Numbered from the stretch's first letter, positions 24,371-33,507 are shown. The stretch is 41,582 bases of DNA from Clostridiaceae bacterium UBA5444 (GCA_002426575.1 DIRE01000027.1:21189-62770); one strand, 5' to 3'. The notes: a model not told the origin generated them from the letters alone. Numbers and translations: made by a program.

Positions 24371-25981
24371 AAATCCTTCAGCTTTTTGGGACATTTCATT
24401 TAAGCTTATTTGTTTATTCCCTTCTGCCATTCTATCTATTCCCCACTCATATACAAAAAGTATTGCAGGTTTTTCATTTTTATCTAGAACAACCATTGTA
24501 TCGCCAGATAAATACATACCGCTTAAATCATAATCTTCAGGAGAAATCCATCTTATATACCTATATGGCAGCTGCTGAATTCTTATATCCACTCCATATT
24601 CATTTTTTAATCTATACTCTAATACTTCAAATTGGAGCATTCCTACAACACCAACAATAAGTTCTTCTCTTCCAATATCAGGTTCTTTAAACACCTGTAT
24701 TGCCCCTTCTTCAGAAAGCTGGGTTATCCCCTTAATAAATTGCTTTCTTTTCATAGAATCTATTGTATATACTCTTGCAAAATGCTCTGGTGGGAAAACA
24801 GGGATTCCTTCGAATTTAAAGCCATCTTGGCTTTCACATAATGTGTCCCCTAAATTAAATATACCTGGGTCATATATACCTATTATATCCCCTGGGTATG
24901 CCTCCTCAACCACTGCTCTTTCCTGAGCTAAAAACTGCTGAGGCTGAGCTAATTTAACCATCTTTTTGCCTTGAACATGGTACACTTCCATTCCCCTTTG
25001 AAACTTTCCAGAACATATACGCATAAATGCAATCCTATCACGGTGTGCAGGATTCATGTTAGCTTGAATCTTGAATATAAAAGCAGAAAACCTCTCATCT
25101 TCAGGGAAAACATCTCCAATATTCGAACGCCTTGGAGTTGGTTGTGTTGTCATCTTTAAAAATCCTTCTAAAAATGGTTCAACACCAAAGTTTGTAAGAG
25201 CGCTTCCAAAAAAAACAGGGGTTAATTCTCCTTTTCTTACCTTTTCCATATCAAATTTATCTCCTGCAATATCAAGCAGCTCTATATCATCACACAACTT
25301 TTGATGCAGGTCATGTCCTAAAAGCTCCTTAAATATTTCATCATCAACACTTCCCACGGTAGATGTAACTTCAGTTCTTCCCCTATTTCCGCCTTCAAAG
25401 AGTACAATCCTTGAGTGTTCTCTATTGTATACACCTTTAAAGTCTCCATCCCCACCTACGGGCCAATTTATTGGATAAGAACGTACGCCTAAGGTTTTTT
25501 CGATATCCTCCATAAGTTCAAATGCATCTTTCCCTGGCCTATCAAGCTTATTTACAAATGTAAATATAGGGATTCCCCTCATTTTACATACTTTAAACAG
25601 TTTTTTAGTCTGCTCTTCAACTCCCTTTGCAGCATCTATAACCATAACCGCACTATCTGCTGCCACTAAGGTTCTGTATGTATCTTCACTAAAATCCTGG
25701 TGTCCTGGTGTATCTAATATATTTATACAATATCCCTCATATTCAAACTGGAGTACACTAGATGTTACTGATATTCCTCTTTGCTTTTCAATCTCCATCC
25801 AGTCTGATGTTGCACTTTTTTGAGTTTTTCTTGCTTTTACAGAGCCTGCAAGTCTAATTGCTCCACCATATAAAAGTAGTTTTTCTGTTAATGTTGTCTT
25901 TCCAGCATCAGGATGGGATATTATTGCAAAAGTTCTTCTTCTTTTAACTTCATCATAGAATTTTTTGTCTAGTACAGCCAT
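24368..25981 (-). CDS. prfC: Peptide chain release factor 3
   Basis: RF3 is the GTPase that recycles RF1/RF2 from the ribosome after termination. At 537 residues it is full length. The G domain has HPDAGKTTLTEKLL (G1), RGISVTSS (G2), DTPGHQDFSEDTYR (G3) and NKLDRPGK (G4), and the remainder matches the RF3 domains II-III (for example LAQPQQFLAQER). GAGAGGA lies six bases upstream of the ATG. It has its own strong promoter and terminator and is probably monocistronic. Confidence 0.96.
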   Translation of the reverse strand: MAVLDKKFYDEVKRRRTFAIISHPDAGKTTLTEKLLLYGGAIRLAGSVKARKTQKSATSDWMEIEKQRGISVTSSVLQFEYEGYCINILDTPGHQDFSEDTYRTLVAADSAVMVIDAAKGVEEQTKKLFKVCKMRGIPIFTFVNKLDRPGKDAFELMEDIEKTLGVRSYPINWPVGGDGDFKGVYNREHSRIVLFEGGNRGRTEVTSTVGSVDDEIFKELLGHDLHQKLCDDIELLDIAGDKFDMEKVRKGELTPVFFGSALTNFGVEPFLEGFLKMTTQPTPRRSNIGDVFPEDERFSAFIFKIQANMNPAHRDRIAFMRICSGKFQRGMEVYHVQGKKMVKLAQPQQFLAQERAVVEEAYPGDIIGIYDPGIFNLGDTLCESQDGFKFEGIPVFPPEHFARVYTIDSMKRKQFIKGITQLSEEGAIQVFKEPDIGREELIVGVVGMLQFEVLEYRLKNEYGVDIRIQQLPYRYIRWISPEDYDLSGMYLSGDTMVVLDKNEKPAILFVYEWGIDRMAEGNKQISLNEMSQKAEGF

Positions 25982-26046
25982 ATTTTATCCTCTCTCTTAT
26001 TAATTCATATACTATACAAGCTTTAATATATGCATAGCCATAATTG

Positions 26047-26075
26047 ATTTTACAATTATGGATTAATATTGTCAA
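26047..26075 (-). promoter_or_regulatory. Promoter of prfC
   Basis: On the minus strand TTGACA (26070-26075), a 17-base spacer and TAAAAT (26047-26052). A 9-base-pair inverted repeat (CCATAATTG/CAATTATGG, about 26038-26061) overlaps the -10 and start site and could be an operator or a 5' hairpin. Confidence 0.75.
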
Positions 26076-26174
26076 ATAGAGTTTTTAAAAAAATATATTA
26101 TCTATGTCACCTTACTTTAAGCATATTCATATAATAAAATAACCTATTTATTATAATTGGAGGATTTGCAAAGA

Positions 26175-26837
26175 ATGTTTAATTTTCCCTGTATTTATTC
26201 AAACTATAACCCTATGATGAGGTCTGATAGGCAGCCTAACTCCTTTGTAAGGATATTAAATGCATCCCCGGCATCACCAGGTGTTGATGTATACTTAAAC
26301 GGGAGTCTTGTTGCACAAAATATCACCTATGGTCATTTTACTCCTTACCTTAAATTAGCCTCAGGAGATGCACATATAAGGGTATATAGATCTGGAAATG
26401 TAACAAATCCCATACTAACTAAGAGCACTGTATTAGCCCAAAAGGGCATATATACATTATCTATAATTGGTAAATTTCCTAATACTGATATTTTACCTAT
26501 AAACGATGTTAGAATTCCCCCTAATCCTAATTTTGCAAACTTGAGATTTATACATCTGTCCCCTGACACACCTGCTGTAGATATTGTGCTTCCTAATAAC
26601 ACAATGATACATTCTAATTTAACATATAAAGGGGTTACTGATTATACTCCTCTAAGCCCTGGAAGATATACAATTGATGTTAAACTATCAGGAAGCAATA
26701 ATATTATACTTACAGTACCAAATATATACCTAAATGCAATGAAGAATCTTTCAGTATATATTGTAGGATTGTTTTCAGGAAGCCCAGGGCTTGAGGTTTT
26801 GATACCCCTAGACGGAAGCAGTTATCTTGGTTTTTAA
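26175..26837 (+). CDS. Protein with two DUF4397 repeats
   Basis: A 220-residue protein made of two related beta-rich units, about 23-115 and 122-215. Each opens with a similar phrase: FVRILNASPASPGVDVYLNG in the first and LRFIHLSPDTPAVDIVLPNN in the second. This is the DUF4397 pattern. There is no signal peptide, no lipobox and no membrane segment, so export by the general route is not evident. ATG 26175 is preferred because GGAGGA ends ten bases upstream; an in-frame TTG at 26157 overlaps that site. It has no operon partners. Function unknown. In spore formers a structural or spore-surface role is conceivable, which is speculation. Confidence 0.8.
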   Translation: MFNFPCIYSNYNPMMRSDRQPNSFVRILNASPASPGVDVYLNGSLVAQNITYGHFTPYLKLASGDAHIRVYRSGNVTNPILTKSTVLAQKGIYTLSIIGKFPNTDILPINDVRIPPNPNFANLRFIHLSPDTPAVDIVLPNNTMIHSNLTYKGVTDYTPLSPGRYTIDVKLSGSNNIILTVPNIYLNAMKNLSVYIVGLFSGSPGLEVLIPLDGSSYLGF

Positions 26838-26876
26838 AATAATAGAAGGTGCATTTGATGCATCTTCTATTATTTT
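26836..26876. terminator. Bidirectional terminator
   Basis: AAAATAATAGAAG pairs with CTTCTATTATTTT, with further GTGCA/TGCAT pairing inside. It lies between the convergent DUF4397 and EndoQ-like genes and serves both. Confidence 0.85.
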
Positions 26877-28060
26877 TATTCTATTTTGCCATATATACCC
26901 CCGCCGCCTGCCTTTATACCTATTTTGCCCTCTCTTGCAAGTATTATGTTTTTTGCTATATCTTCTCTAACTACTTTTGCCAATTCTTCTTCAGGTACAT
27001 TATGGAGTATATTCATCTCGTTACCAAAGTTATCTATAAGCTTATTTATACTTTTGGGCCCTAATTTATGTATAAACTCTAAAGGCACCTGATAATAATA
27101 TGGTGGTCTTTTATTTTCAATTGGGAAATCCCTATCTTTTATAATCTCGAGTCTATCTAAAACACCAGTAATAACCCTGTGCTTTTCATTAACAGGGCAT
27201 TTAGTCTTTGGTGGATCTCCTCCAATTATGGAATCACATTTTAAGCAGTAGGATCTATGGTATTTTCCAAGCCTAGGATTTAGTCCATAGTTTGCCACTA
27301 TTCCTCTTCCATCTTTATTTTGCAGGGCTAAAAGCCATTCTTTAAAATTTAAATCCTCCATTAAAAATACATTATACTCTCTTCCAATTTTGCCTAGGGA
27401 ATGAGCATCTGAATCGCTAGTAAATGATTTACCATCAAGCTCTGACAGTTTACCTGCCATAGAGGTATCAGCACTAAGTCCAAGCTCAATTGAAGATATC
27501 TTATTAAATGATTCTTGGTTAAAAATATTATGGAGTGAGTTAGTACAATTACCGTAAAAACTTTTGTATGGTGTAAAAACATGGGCCGGAATATATACAC
27601 CACCATAGAATGTAGCCATATTGAATAGCTCTTGAGCTGTTAAATGAGCTATACTTGAGCATGTGTTTATATTTTTCATATGCTTTTCTATCTCTTTTGA
27701 AAACATCTTGACATTATTGAGAAATGGAAAAAATACTAGGGAATGGGCATTCCCTCTACCTTCTTCTCTAGTTTCTATTTCAGCTCCAAGTATAATTGTA
27801 AGTTCATTTTTATAATTCATTCCGCCTTCCTTAGACTCTGTTATCTCCCCTCTGTCCATTAAATGCTCTATATCTTTAATTACATGAGGAGAAATTGCAT
27901 CAACAACTCCTATAACATTTATTCCTTTTCTATACCTTGCCTCATATGCAATATTCTCAAAGGTTAAATTATTTGCTGTAGCCCATTTGATTTCCTCTCC
28001 TGTAGATGATCTTCCTATATGAACATGTATATCAACAAAATATTCCTTAATTGTGAGCAC
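26876..28060 (-). CDS. EndoQ-like PHP-domain nuclease
   Basis: About 390 residues. The N-terminal PHP metal site begins FVDIHVHIG, followed by GAEIETREE, SSIAHLTAQ and SDSDAHSLGKIG. Then come a four-Cys-type zinc segment (CLKCDSIIGG with KTKCPV) and a helix-hairpin-helix-like segment (IHKLGPKSINKLIDNFG). This order matches endonuclease Q, which in archaea and some Bacillus cuts 5' of deaminated bases (uracil, hypoxanthine) or abasic sites. The GTG at 28060 abuts AAAGGA with no spacing. An ATT codon at 28051 has ideal spacing from AAAGGAGTG and may be the true start. It lies 18 bases after a histidine kinase gene and is probably co-transcribed. Confidence 0.82.
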   Translation of the reverse strand: MLTIKEYFVDIHVHIGRSSTGEEIKWATANNLTFENIAYEARYRKGINVIGVVDAISPHVIKDIEHLMDRGEITESKEGGMNYKNELTIILGAEIETREEGRGNAHSLVFFPFLNNVKMFSKEIEKHMKNINTCSSIAHLTAQELFNMATFYGGVYIPAHVFTPYKSFYGNCTNSLHNIFNQESFNKISSIELGLSADTSMAGKLSELDGKSFTSDSDAHSLGKIGREYNVFLMEDLNFKEWLLALQNKDGRGIVANYGLNPRLGKYHRSYCLKCDSIIGGDPPKTKCPVNEKHRVITGVLDRLEIIKDRDFPIENKRPPYYYQVPLEFIHKLGPKSINKLIDNFGNEMNILHNVPEEELAKVVREDIAKNIILAREGKIGIKAGGGGIYGKIE

Positions 28061-28078
28061 TCCTTTACTAAATGCAAT

Positions 28079-29053
28079 TTAAAAATATATATCAGAGAAT
28101 TCTATGTTTATTATATCATTATTGTTTACTAAATAATTTACAATGGGTTGACTATCAGTGGTATCAGTCATTTTAACGGGAAGCATTATATAAAACTCAC
28201 ACCCTTTATTTGTTTCACATTCTGCCCATATTTTGCCGTCGTGCAGTTCAACTATAGACTTTGCTATATATAGACCTAGTCCACTTCCTTCATGGTCTCT
28301 ATTTAATGATTCATCACTTTTTCTAAATCTGTTAAATATTATATCCATTTTATCTTGAGATATTCCCTTACCATCGTCCTTAACTGATATAAGGATAAAG
28401 GTACCAATATCTCTCATACTGACCTCAATTTTACCATAAGCTCCAGTTGACTTAACTGCATTAGAAAATAGATTCAACATTACTCTTTTTATATTATCAC
28501 TGTCAAAGTACATTATCTTTTCATCTATATTTGATGTAAATGTTATATTTATATGCTGATTTTTAAAGTAATTTGCTACGGCCATGGTAATATCTTTTAT
28601 TATGCAGACTATATCGCAGCTTTTCTCATTAAGTTCAAAATGCCCCATATCAATCATCACAATATCTATTATATTGTTTAACAATTTCATAAGCCTATAA
28701 CAATTTTGCTTTATCGTCCCAGTATATTCATATAATTTTTCCTCATCCTGCAAAAGCGTACCCTCGCCTAGCTGCAATTCAATTAATTGAGTCATACCAT
28801 AAAGTACATTTAATGGTGTCCTTATTTCATGGCTTATATTAGTTAAAAAGAAAGACTCATAATCCTCTTGCATCGATTGCCTCTTATATATATTTTCTGT
28901 TTCTTTGTCTTGTCTGGTTATCCTTTTAATATGCTTTATATCAAAGTTATTTGTATCTAATTCCCGTTTAATATTATGAGGAGGTGTTTTGTTGACTGTA
29001 TTTTTGTTGTATAGGGTTCTTTCTTTTAATTTAACTTTAATTCTATCTTTCAA
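28079..29053 (-). CDS. Cytosolic orphan sensor histidine kinase
   Basis: A 324-residue kinase with no membrane segment and no recognisable PAS or GAF domain; the first 60 residues are charged and unstructured-looking. The HisKA box is FFLTNISHEIRTPLNV with His75. The ATPase has the N box (LNLFSNAVKS), G1 (VKDDGKGIS), F box (IFNRFRK) and G2 (GSGLGLYIAKS). It starts at TTG 29053 with AAAGGAG eleven bases upstream. No response regulator is adjacent. In Clostridia, orphan kinases of this type can feed phosphate to Spo0A; that role is inferred only. It precedes the EndoQ-like gene in one operon. Confidence 0.9.
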   Translation of the reverse strand: MKDRIKVKLKERTLYNKNTVNKTPPHNIKRELDTNNFDIKHIKRITRQDKETENIYKRQSMQEDYESFFLTNISHEIRTPLNVLYGMTQLIELQLGEGTLLQDEEKLYEYTGTIKQNCYRLMKLLNNIIDIVMIDMGHFELNEKSCDIVCIIKDITMAVANYFKNQHINITFTSNIDEKIMYFDSDNIKRVMLNLFSNAVKSTGAYGKIEVSMRDIGTFILISVKDDGKGISQDKMDIIFNRFRKSDESLNRDHEGSGLGLYIAKSIVELHDGKIWAECETNKGCEFYIMLPVKMTDTTDSQPIVNYLVNNNDIINIEFSDIYF

Positions 29054-29168
29054 AAATACTATCGCTCCTTTCTATTTAACCTAAGTGCCTTTATAAGAGG
29101 AATTATAATAATTATTATTCAACAAAAAATCAGCTCTTCCTCTAAACATCATTCGCAAATTATGACAA

Positions 29169-29207
29169 AAAAACTATCATGTATTGTGATAATACATGAT
29201 AGTTTTT
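29169..29207 (-). terminator. Terminator after the VanW gene
   Basis: A perfect 17-base-pair stem (29169-29185 with 29191-29207) with loop GTGAT; its A/T arms give a T run on the minus strand directly after the VanW stop. Confidence 0.9.
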
Positions 29208-30092
29208 CTACTCTCCCACTTCTACTATTGATGACATTGGCTTATAATAACTAGTGCCCAGTTGTTTTGTCTCAATGGTTCCATCGCTCTTTTCAATGGT
29301 AACCCATGATTTTACTGTTGCACCATCCATGCCTTCAAGTATAATCTTTTTCGTACCTTGTGGCAGTGACTTATTCTTTTTGTAAATTTCCTGAGCCTTC
29401 TGTATTTCTAATATATCATGATGCCACTCCACCTTAGGCGGTTTCTCTTTACCATAAAAAGCTATATAAAGCGTATTGTCTACTCCCTGTGCCCATATAA
29501 GTAAAGGCTCATTTGTGCTATTTTTAAACCTAAAATCTACATTCCCATAGGATACTGTAGCATCTTGACCATATGGTACATAAGGCACTGGCATACTATG
29601 GTTTCGCCTTTCCACAATTTCAAGGTTGCTCATTATTGAAACATTGTATAAAGTAGAAGCTATTTTACAAACTCCTCCGCCTATTGTTTTTATAAGGTTA
29701 ACCCCTGAATATGTGGGTCCTTCTCTATATCCTCTGCTTTCTATATATGGGCCTATATTATTGTTTTGTGAAAAGATCTCCCCTTCTTTTAACACTGTAC
29801 CAGCCATCATCCTTGCTCCAAGGTGCACATTGTACTCTTCCCCAGGCAGGGGATCTTTAAGCACTGTCCTATATGCTGCAAGTAGTACATTTGTACCGTT
29901 TTTTTCAATTGCCTTTTTAAATTCTTCATCATCTTGCCATGGAACCTCTGTAACAGGACCAGATGATAGATTATCTGCTCTAACTCCCTTAGCCTCTGGT
30001 TCTTTTTGCATTTTACAAGAATATAAAAAGCACATTACCGGTATATAAATTAAAAACGCTGCAGAAAATAAAATAGCAGTCTTTTTTCTCAT
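29208..30092 (-). CDS. VanW-family protein
   Basis: A 294-residue protein with an N-terminal hydrophobic segment (about 6-25, ending FLYSCK). The VanW domain follows at about 85-215, with GEEYNVHLGARMMAGTVLKEG, GGGVCKIASTLYNVS and RRNHSMPVPYVPYGQDATVS. A short C-terminal G5-like strand region ends the protein. VanW proteins occur in some vancomycin-resistance clusters but are widespread and their activity is unknown; wall-associated function is likely. No van genes flank it. A cysteine at about 26 follows LYS, which is not a classic lipobox, so it may be membrane-anchored rather than lipidated. Confidence 0.88.
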   Translation of the reverse strand: MRKKTAILFSAAFLIYIPVMCFLYSCKMQKEPEAKGVRADNLSSGPVTEVPWQDDEEFKKAIEKNGTNVLLAAYRTVLKDPLPGEEYNVHLGARMMAGTVLKEGEIFSQNNNIGPYIESRGYREGPTYSGVNLIKTIGGGVCKIASTLYNVSIMSNLEIVERRNHSMPVPYVPYGQDATVSYGNVDFRFKNSTNEPLLIWAQGVDNTLYIAFYGKEKPPKVEWHHDILEIQKAQEIYKKNKSLPQGTKKIILEGMDGATVKSWVTIEKSDGTIETKQLGTSYYKPMSSIVEVGE

Positions 30093-30213
30093 AACAGTAA
30101 ACCACCCCTATTTGCTTATTTGTTTATTGCTTATTTCCTTACTATTTGTGAATATCATTTCCCTATTACTATATTATTTAAAAATTGCATAGAAAATATT
30201 CTATAAAATAAAG

Positions 30214-30299
30214 CTATGTTTGTTTATGGCAGTTTTGTTTTACCACGTTATGGAATAGCGTATTCAGATAAGTAGTTACTAAAAACACAAAACATAGGC
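30214..30299. other. Long-range inverted repeat between vanW and the EamA gene
   Basis: GCTATGTTTGT (30214-30224) can pair with ACAAAACATAGGC (about 30288-30299) with two small bulges, enclosing about 60 bases in the 286-base divergent gap. It might be a structured leader for the EamA gene or an operator, but I do not recognise any known riboswitch core. Confidence 0.3.
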
Positions 30300-30378
30300 C
30301 TATTTTATATTGATTCATTATAAAAGGCATATTAAGCACATATTATCTTATATGACTATTTTAATTGGAGTGATTATT

Positions 30379-30795
30379 TTGTTTGTTTTTCTTTTATCTA
30401 TTTTTGGAATGATATGCTGGGGGCTTGCACCAATATTTGGGAAGATCGGATTAGGTAATGCGACACCTCTTGCAGGACTTGCACTCCGTACATATATTTC
30501 AACAGCAATACTCACCGTATGGTTAATATTTAGTGGAACATTCCCTCAAATAAAACAAATACCTATAAAGTCATGGCTCTTTATAGGTATAGAAGGTATA
30601 TTAGCTACACTAGTAGGTGACCTTGCATATTATGCGGCTTTAAAATACGGAAAAGTTTCATTTGTAACACTAGTTATGTCTTGTTCCCCCCTTGTCAGCG
30701 TAACGGCAGCTATTTTATTTTTAAATGAAGAAATAACTGCTGTTAAATTAGCTGGAGGAGTACTAATACTTATAGGTATATATCTTATAGTATGA
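30379..30795 (+). CDS. Half-size EamA/DMT-family transporter
   Basis: A 138-residue membrane protein with about five helices and a single EamA unit (opening FLLSIFGMICWGLAPIFGKI, closing ALKYGKVSFVTLVMSCSPLVSV and VKLAGGVLILIGIYLIV). Full-length relatives have two units, so this one probably works as a dimer. TTG 30379 is chosen because GGAGTG lies six bases upstream; an in-frame ATG at 30310 would add 23 residues without a ribosome binding site. Substrate unknown. It converges on the M14 peptidase gene, leaving only 8 bases, with no visible terminator. Confidence 0.85.
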   Translation: MFVFLLSIFGMICWGLAPIFGKIGLGNATPLAGLALRTYISTAILTVWLIFSGTFPQIKQIPIKSWLFIGIEGILATLVGDLAYYAALKYGKVSFVTLVMSCSPLVSVTAAILFLNEEITAVKLAGGVLILIGIYLIV

Positions 30796-30803
30796 GTATT
30801 TAC

Positions 30804-32075
30804 CTATATAACTGCACCAACTAGTAATATCTCTTCGTTTTCATTATATATGGTATTAAACTGTTCAATTGGGAGGGGATTTTCCCCAATGCCGACTTCT
30901 ATAGTAAATCCAGGCCGCCTAAACTCGTCAATAAACCAGTCCTTATATCCTGCATAGGCTGCAATAAGAGGCGGCTCTGCAAGGGAATAGCCACTTACTC
31001 TTGAAAATACTTCTGCAATTTTTTTTGATTCGGGAGGCTCGAGACCTTTATAGTTCCAATATATAACCCTTCCTTGAGAATGGTATGAAATGGTGAGCCT
31101 AAAGTCTTTGCTCAACGTAAAATCAACAAGTGATATGGTTTCAGGTTCAGATAAAGGGGCTTCCCCTCCATATCCTGTAGGGCCAGGCCCGAATACCCCA
31201 AATTCATCTTCTAATGCTTTAGCCTCTTCCCATCCTGCTGGATAATTAAGGTTTAAATCAACACCCCTTATATTTGCTTCCCATACAAGAGAAAATGGCA
31301 GGCCAGTATCGTTCCACTCTAAAAGATTATAATAATATGGATTAGTGGGTTCTAATCCTTCTAAGCATAAATCTACACCATCTGGATTTACCATGGGTAT
31401 TATATATATGCTGCTTTTTTCCCATATATTCTGTATGTTATATCCTCTTATACTTTCTTTATTGGAATAAGCTTTAGAAAAGTTTTCTATAAATTTCATC
31501 AAAAGAGGGGATGTAATCCATTCAAGGGCATGATGGGCGCCATTATAAAACACCTGATTAGGCCCTGATCCTAACTTTATATAATATAAGTTATTGCCAA
31601 GTACACTTTTCCCTACAACCCCTACTTCTATAAATGGATATCTAACCTTTAACTCCATAATATCCATCTCCATTATCTTATAAGTATAATCAATATCTGT
31701 AAATACTGCCTCTATTCCATAAGGAACAATTATTGACTCTCCTATGGTTAGATTATTTGGATTAATACCAGGGTTGGCTGTAATAATTGCATTAACAGAT
31801 GTATAGTATTTTCTTGCAATATTATAAATTGTATCATTAGGTTGTATGATGTAATTATCATAGCCCTTGAGTATATTTAGAAAACTCTGCCATGTCATTG
31901 GCCCAACTATACCATCTGGGTAAAGATTGTTATCTCTTTGATATGCCATAACGGCATTTTTAGTCTGAATTCCATATATTCCATCAACTGCACCTGGATT
32001 ATAGCCTATCCTAGTTAAAAGGCTTTGTATCAATTTTACATAAGGCCCTGTTGAACCTAATCTTAAAGCGACCAT
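30804..32075 (-). CDS. M14 peptidoglycan peptidase with PG-binding and LysM domains
   Basis: A 423-residue enzyme: an N-terminal PG_binding_1 unit (about 8-66), a LysM domain (about 74-118, YIIQPNDTIYNIARKYY), and an M14 zinc carboxypeptidase domain to the end. The metal and catalytic residues can be placed as His182 and Glu185 (HALE), His332 (SYHSQG) and Glu393 (TIEVG), with Arg270 a likely substrate contact. This arrangement resembles gamma-D-glutamyl-diamino-acid endopeptidase I of Lysinibacillus. There is no signal peptide, as in that spore-associated enzyme, so action inside the mother cell or release by lysis is likely. Followed upstream by an MFS gene on the same strand. Confidence 0.9.
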   Translation of the reverse strand: MVALRLGSTGPYVKLIQSLLTRIGYNPGAVDGIYGIQTKNAVMAYQRDNNLYPDGIVGPMTWQSFLNILKGYDNYIIQPNDTIYNIARKYYTSVNAIITANPGINPNNLTIGESIIVPYGIEAVFTDIDYTYKIMEMDIMELKVRYPFIEVGVVGKSVLGNNLYYIKLGSGPNQVFYNGAHHALEWITSPLLMKFIENFSKAYSNKESIRGYNIQNIWEKSSIYIIPMVNPDGVDLCLEGLEPTNPYYYNLLEWNDTGLPFSLVWEANIRGVDLNLNYPAGWEEAKALEDEFGVFGPGPTGYGGEAPLSEPETISLVDFTLSKDFRLTISYHSQGRVIYWNYKGLEPPESKKIAEVFSRVSGYSLAEPPLIAAYAGYKDWFIDEFRRPGFTIEVGIGENPLPIEQFNTIYNENEEILLVGAVI

Positions 32076-32138
32076 AATATCTCCTTAAAAACAATACTCT
32101 TATTATAATATAAGAAAATATATAAAATGTGATTAAAT

Positions 32139-33338
32139 TTATGTGGCTTTTGTAAATAAAAGTTTATACAAAGTGAATACAAAAATTGCAATTGAATTTA
32201 TGATGAACACAAAGCTAGGCTCAAAATATGCCAATATAAGATATGAAAAGGCTATTCCCCCAATTTTGCTAAAGCTAATTATAATGTCTATTATGCTTGT
32301 TACTCTAGCTATATATCTGCGCATTACCCTCTGCTGCAGATATGATACTAATAGTATTGTGCAAGATGAAAACGCTGAGCCTTCAACAATAAGCATTGGA
32401 AAAATCATTCTTGTATTATGGGTGTTGCCATATACAATCCATGGGATGCTCATAATTATCATTGATAAATATACTATTAATTTAGTATTTTTCTTTATAA
32501 AATCTCTCATTGCAATTGAAACAAGCATTGATATTATATTTGTTCCATAAAATATAGAAAGTATGTACCCCCATTCCTTTTTGGTAATACAAAGTGTATT
32601 AAATACATAGGCATAAAAAGCTATGTTAATGGATGACGTGGTAAAATATAAAAAGCTGTATATAGATGATATTTTTCTCACGGCTTTATCTTTTTTATAG
32701 TAGGATAGGCCTTCCATGATGCTGCTATCTAAGTAATGCTTCTGCCTTTTTTGTTTGTATCCATTGGTTTTTACAAGTAATATGGTAAGCCCTGATATGG
32801 CAAATAAAAGGCTGCTAATTATAAATAATAAATAAGCCCCCTCTTTTTCTACTAAAATACCTGCAGCTATGGGGCCAACTAAGTAGGCGATGCCTCCTAC
32901 ACCATTTATTAATGAATTTCCCAAAAGTAACTCTTTATTTTCTAATATTGTTACAGTTAATTTTCTCATGGGAGGATTTATAAGAATTGCAATTGCATTA
33001 TATATAATAAGCAGTAAATATATTGACCATACGCTTTTATTATCCACAATAAGCATAACTGCAAATGCCCTTGCTATATTTAAAATTGCTATAGTGTTTT
33101 TGGAATTAAGGCCTTCTCCAAAGCTTCCTGCAAAAGGAGATAATAATATAGACATAACAGGTGTAAAAATTATATTAAACCCTGCCCAAAGACCTGATTT
33201 GGTAATATCAAATATAAGAAGTGTTGTTGCTACAAGTAAAATACTATCGCCAAGGCATATTGTGCCATGGCTTATTAAAAATAATATGAAATTACTTTTA
33301 TTTATATTGCCTAGCCTATCTCTCCCACCTAATATCAT
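32139..33338 (-). CDS. MFS transporter
   Basis: A 399-residue protein with about twelve membrane helices. It belongs to the major facilitator group related to bacterial macrolide/enterobactin-type exporters (MFS_3-like), opening NFILFLISHGTICLGDSILLVATTLLIFDITKSGLWAG. GGAGG lies six bases upstream of the ATG. It is 63 bases upstream of the M14 peptidase gene on the same strand and may share its transcript. Substrate unknown; drug or metabolite efflux is typical. Confidence 0.85.
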   Translation of the reverse strand: MILGGRDRLGNINKSNFILFLISHGTICLGDSILLVATTLLIFDITKSGLWAGFNIIFTPVMSILLSPFAGSFGEGLNSKNTIAILNIARAFAVMLIVDNKSVWSIYLLLIIYNAIAILINPPMRKLTVTILENKELLLGNSLINGVGGIAYLVGPIAAGILVEKEGAYLLFIISSLLFAISGLTILLVKTNGYKQKRQKHYLDSSIMEGLSYYKKDKAVRKISSIYSFLYFTTSSINIAFYAYVFNTLCITKKEWGYILSIFYGTNIISMLVSIAMRDFIKKNTKLIVYLSMIIMSIPWIVYGNTHNTRMIFPMLIVEGSAFSSCTILLVSYLQQRVMRRYIARVTSIIDIIISFSKIGGIAFSYLILAYFEPSFVFIINSIAIFVFTLYKLLFTKAT

Positions 33339-33507
33339 ATATAGCCTCCAATTATACCATCTGATTTTTGCCTATATATATAGTTATGTAGCTAAGCCTT
33401 TTTTCTTTCTTAAATTGGTATTTTTATATTGCCATTCACCATTAGAGGATTGTAATAGTAAAATATATTACAGCAATTTAATCCTTTTCACTTGGGAGGC
33501 TTAGTAG

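Noticed and set aside
32890..33504. 204-codon plus-strand frame opposite the MFS gene
   Set aside because: Antisense shadow of a hydrophobic coding region; its 3' part crosses the intergenic gap without any recognisable domain.
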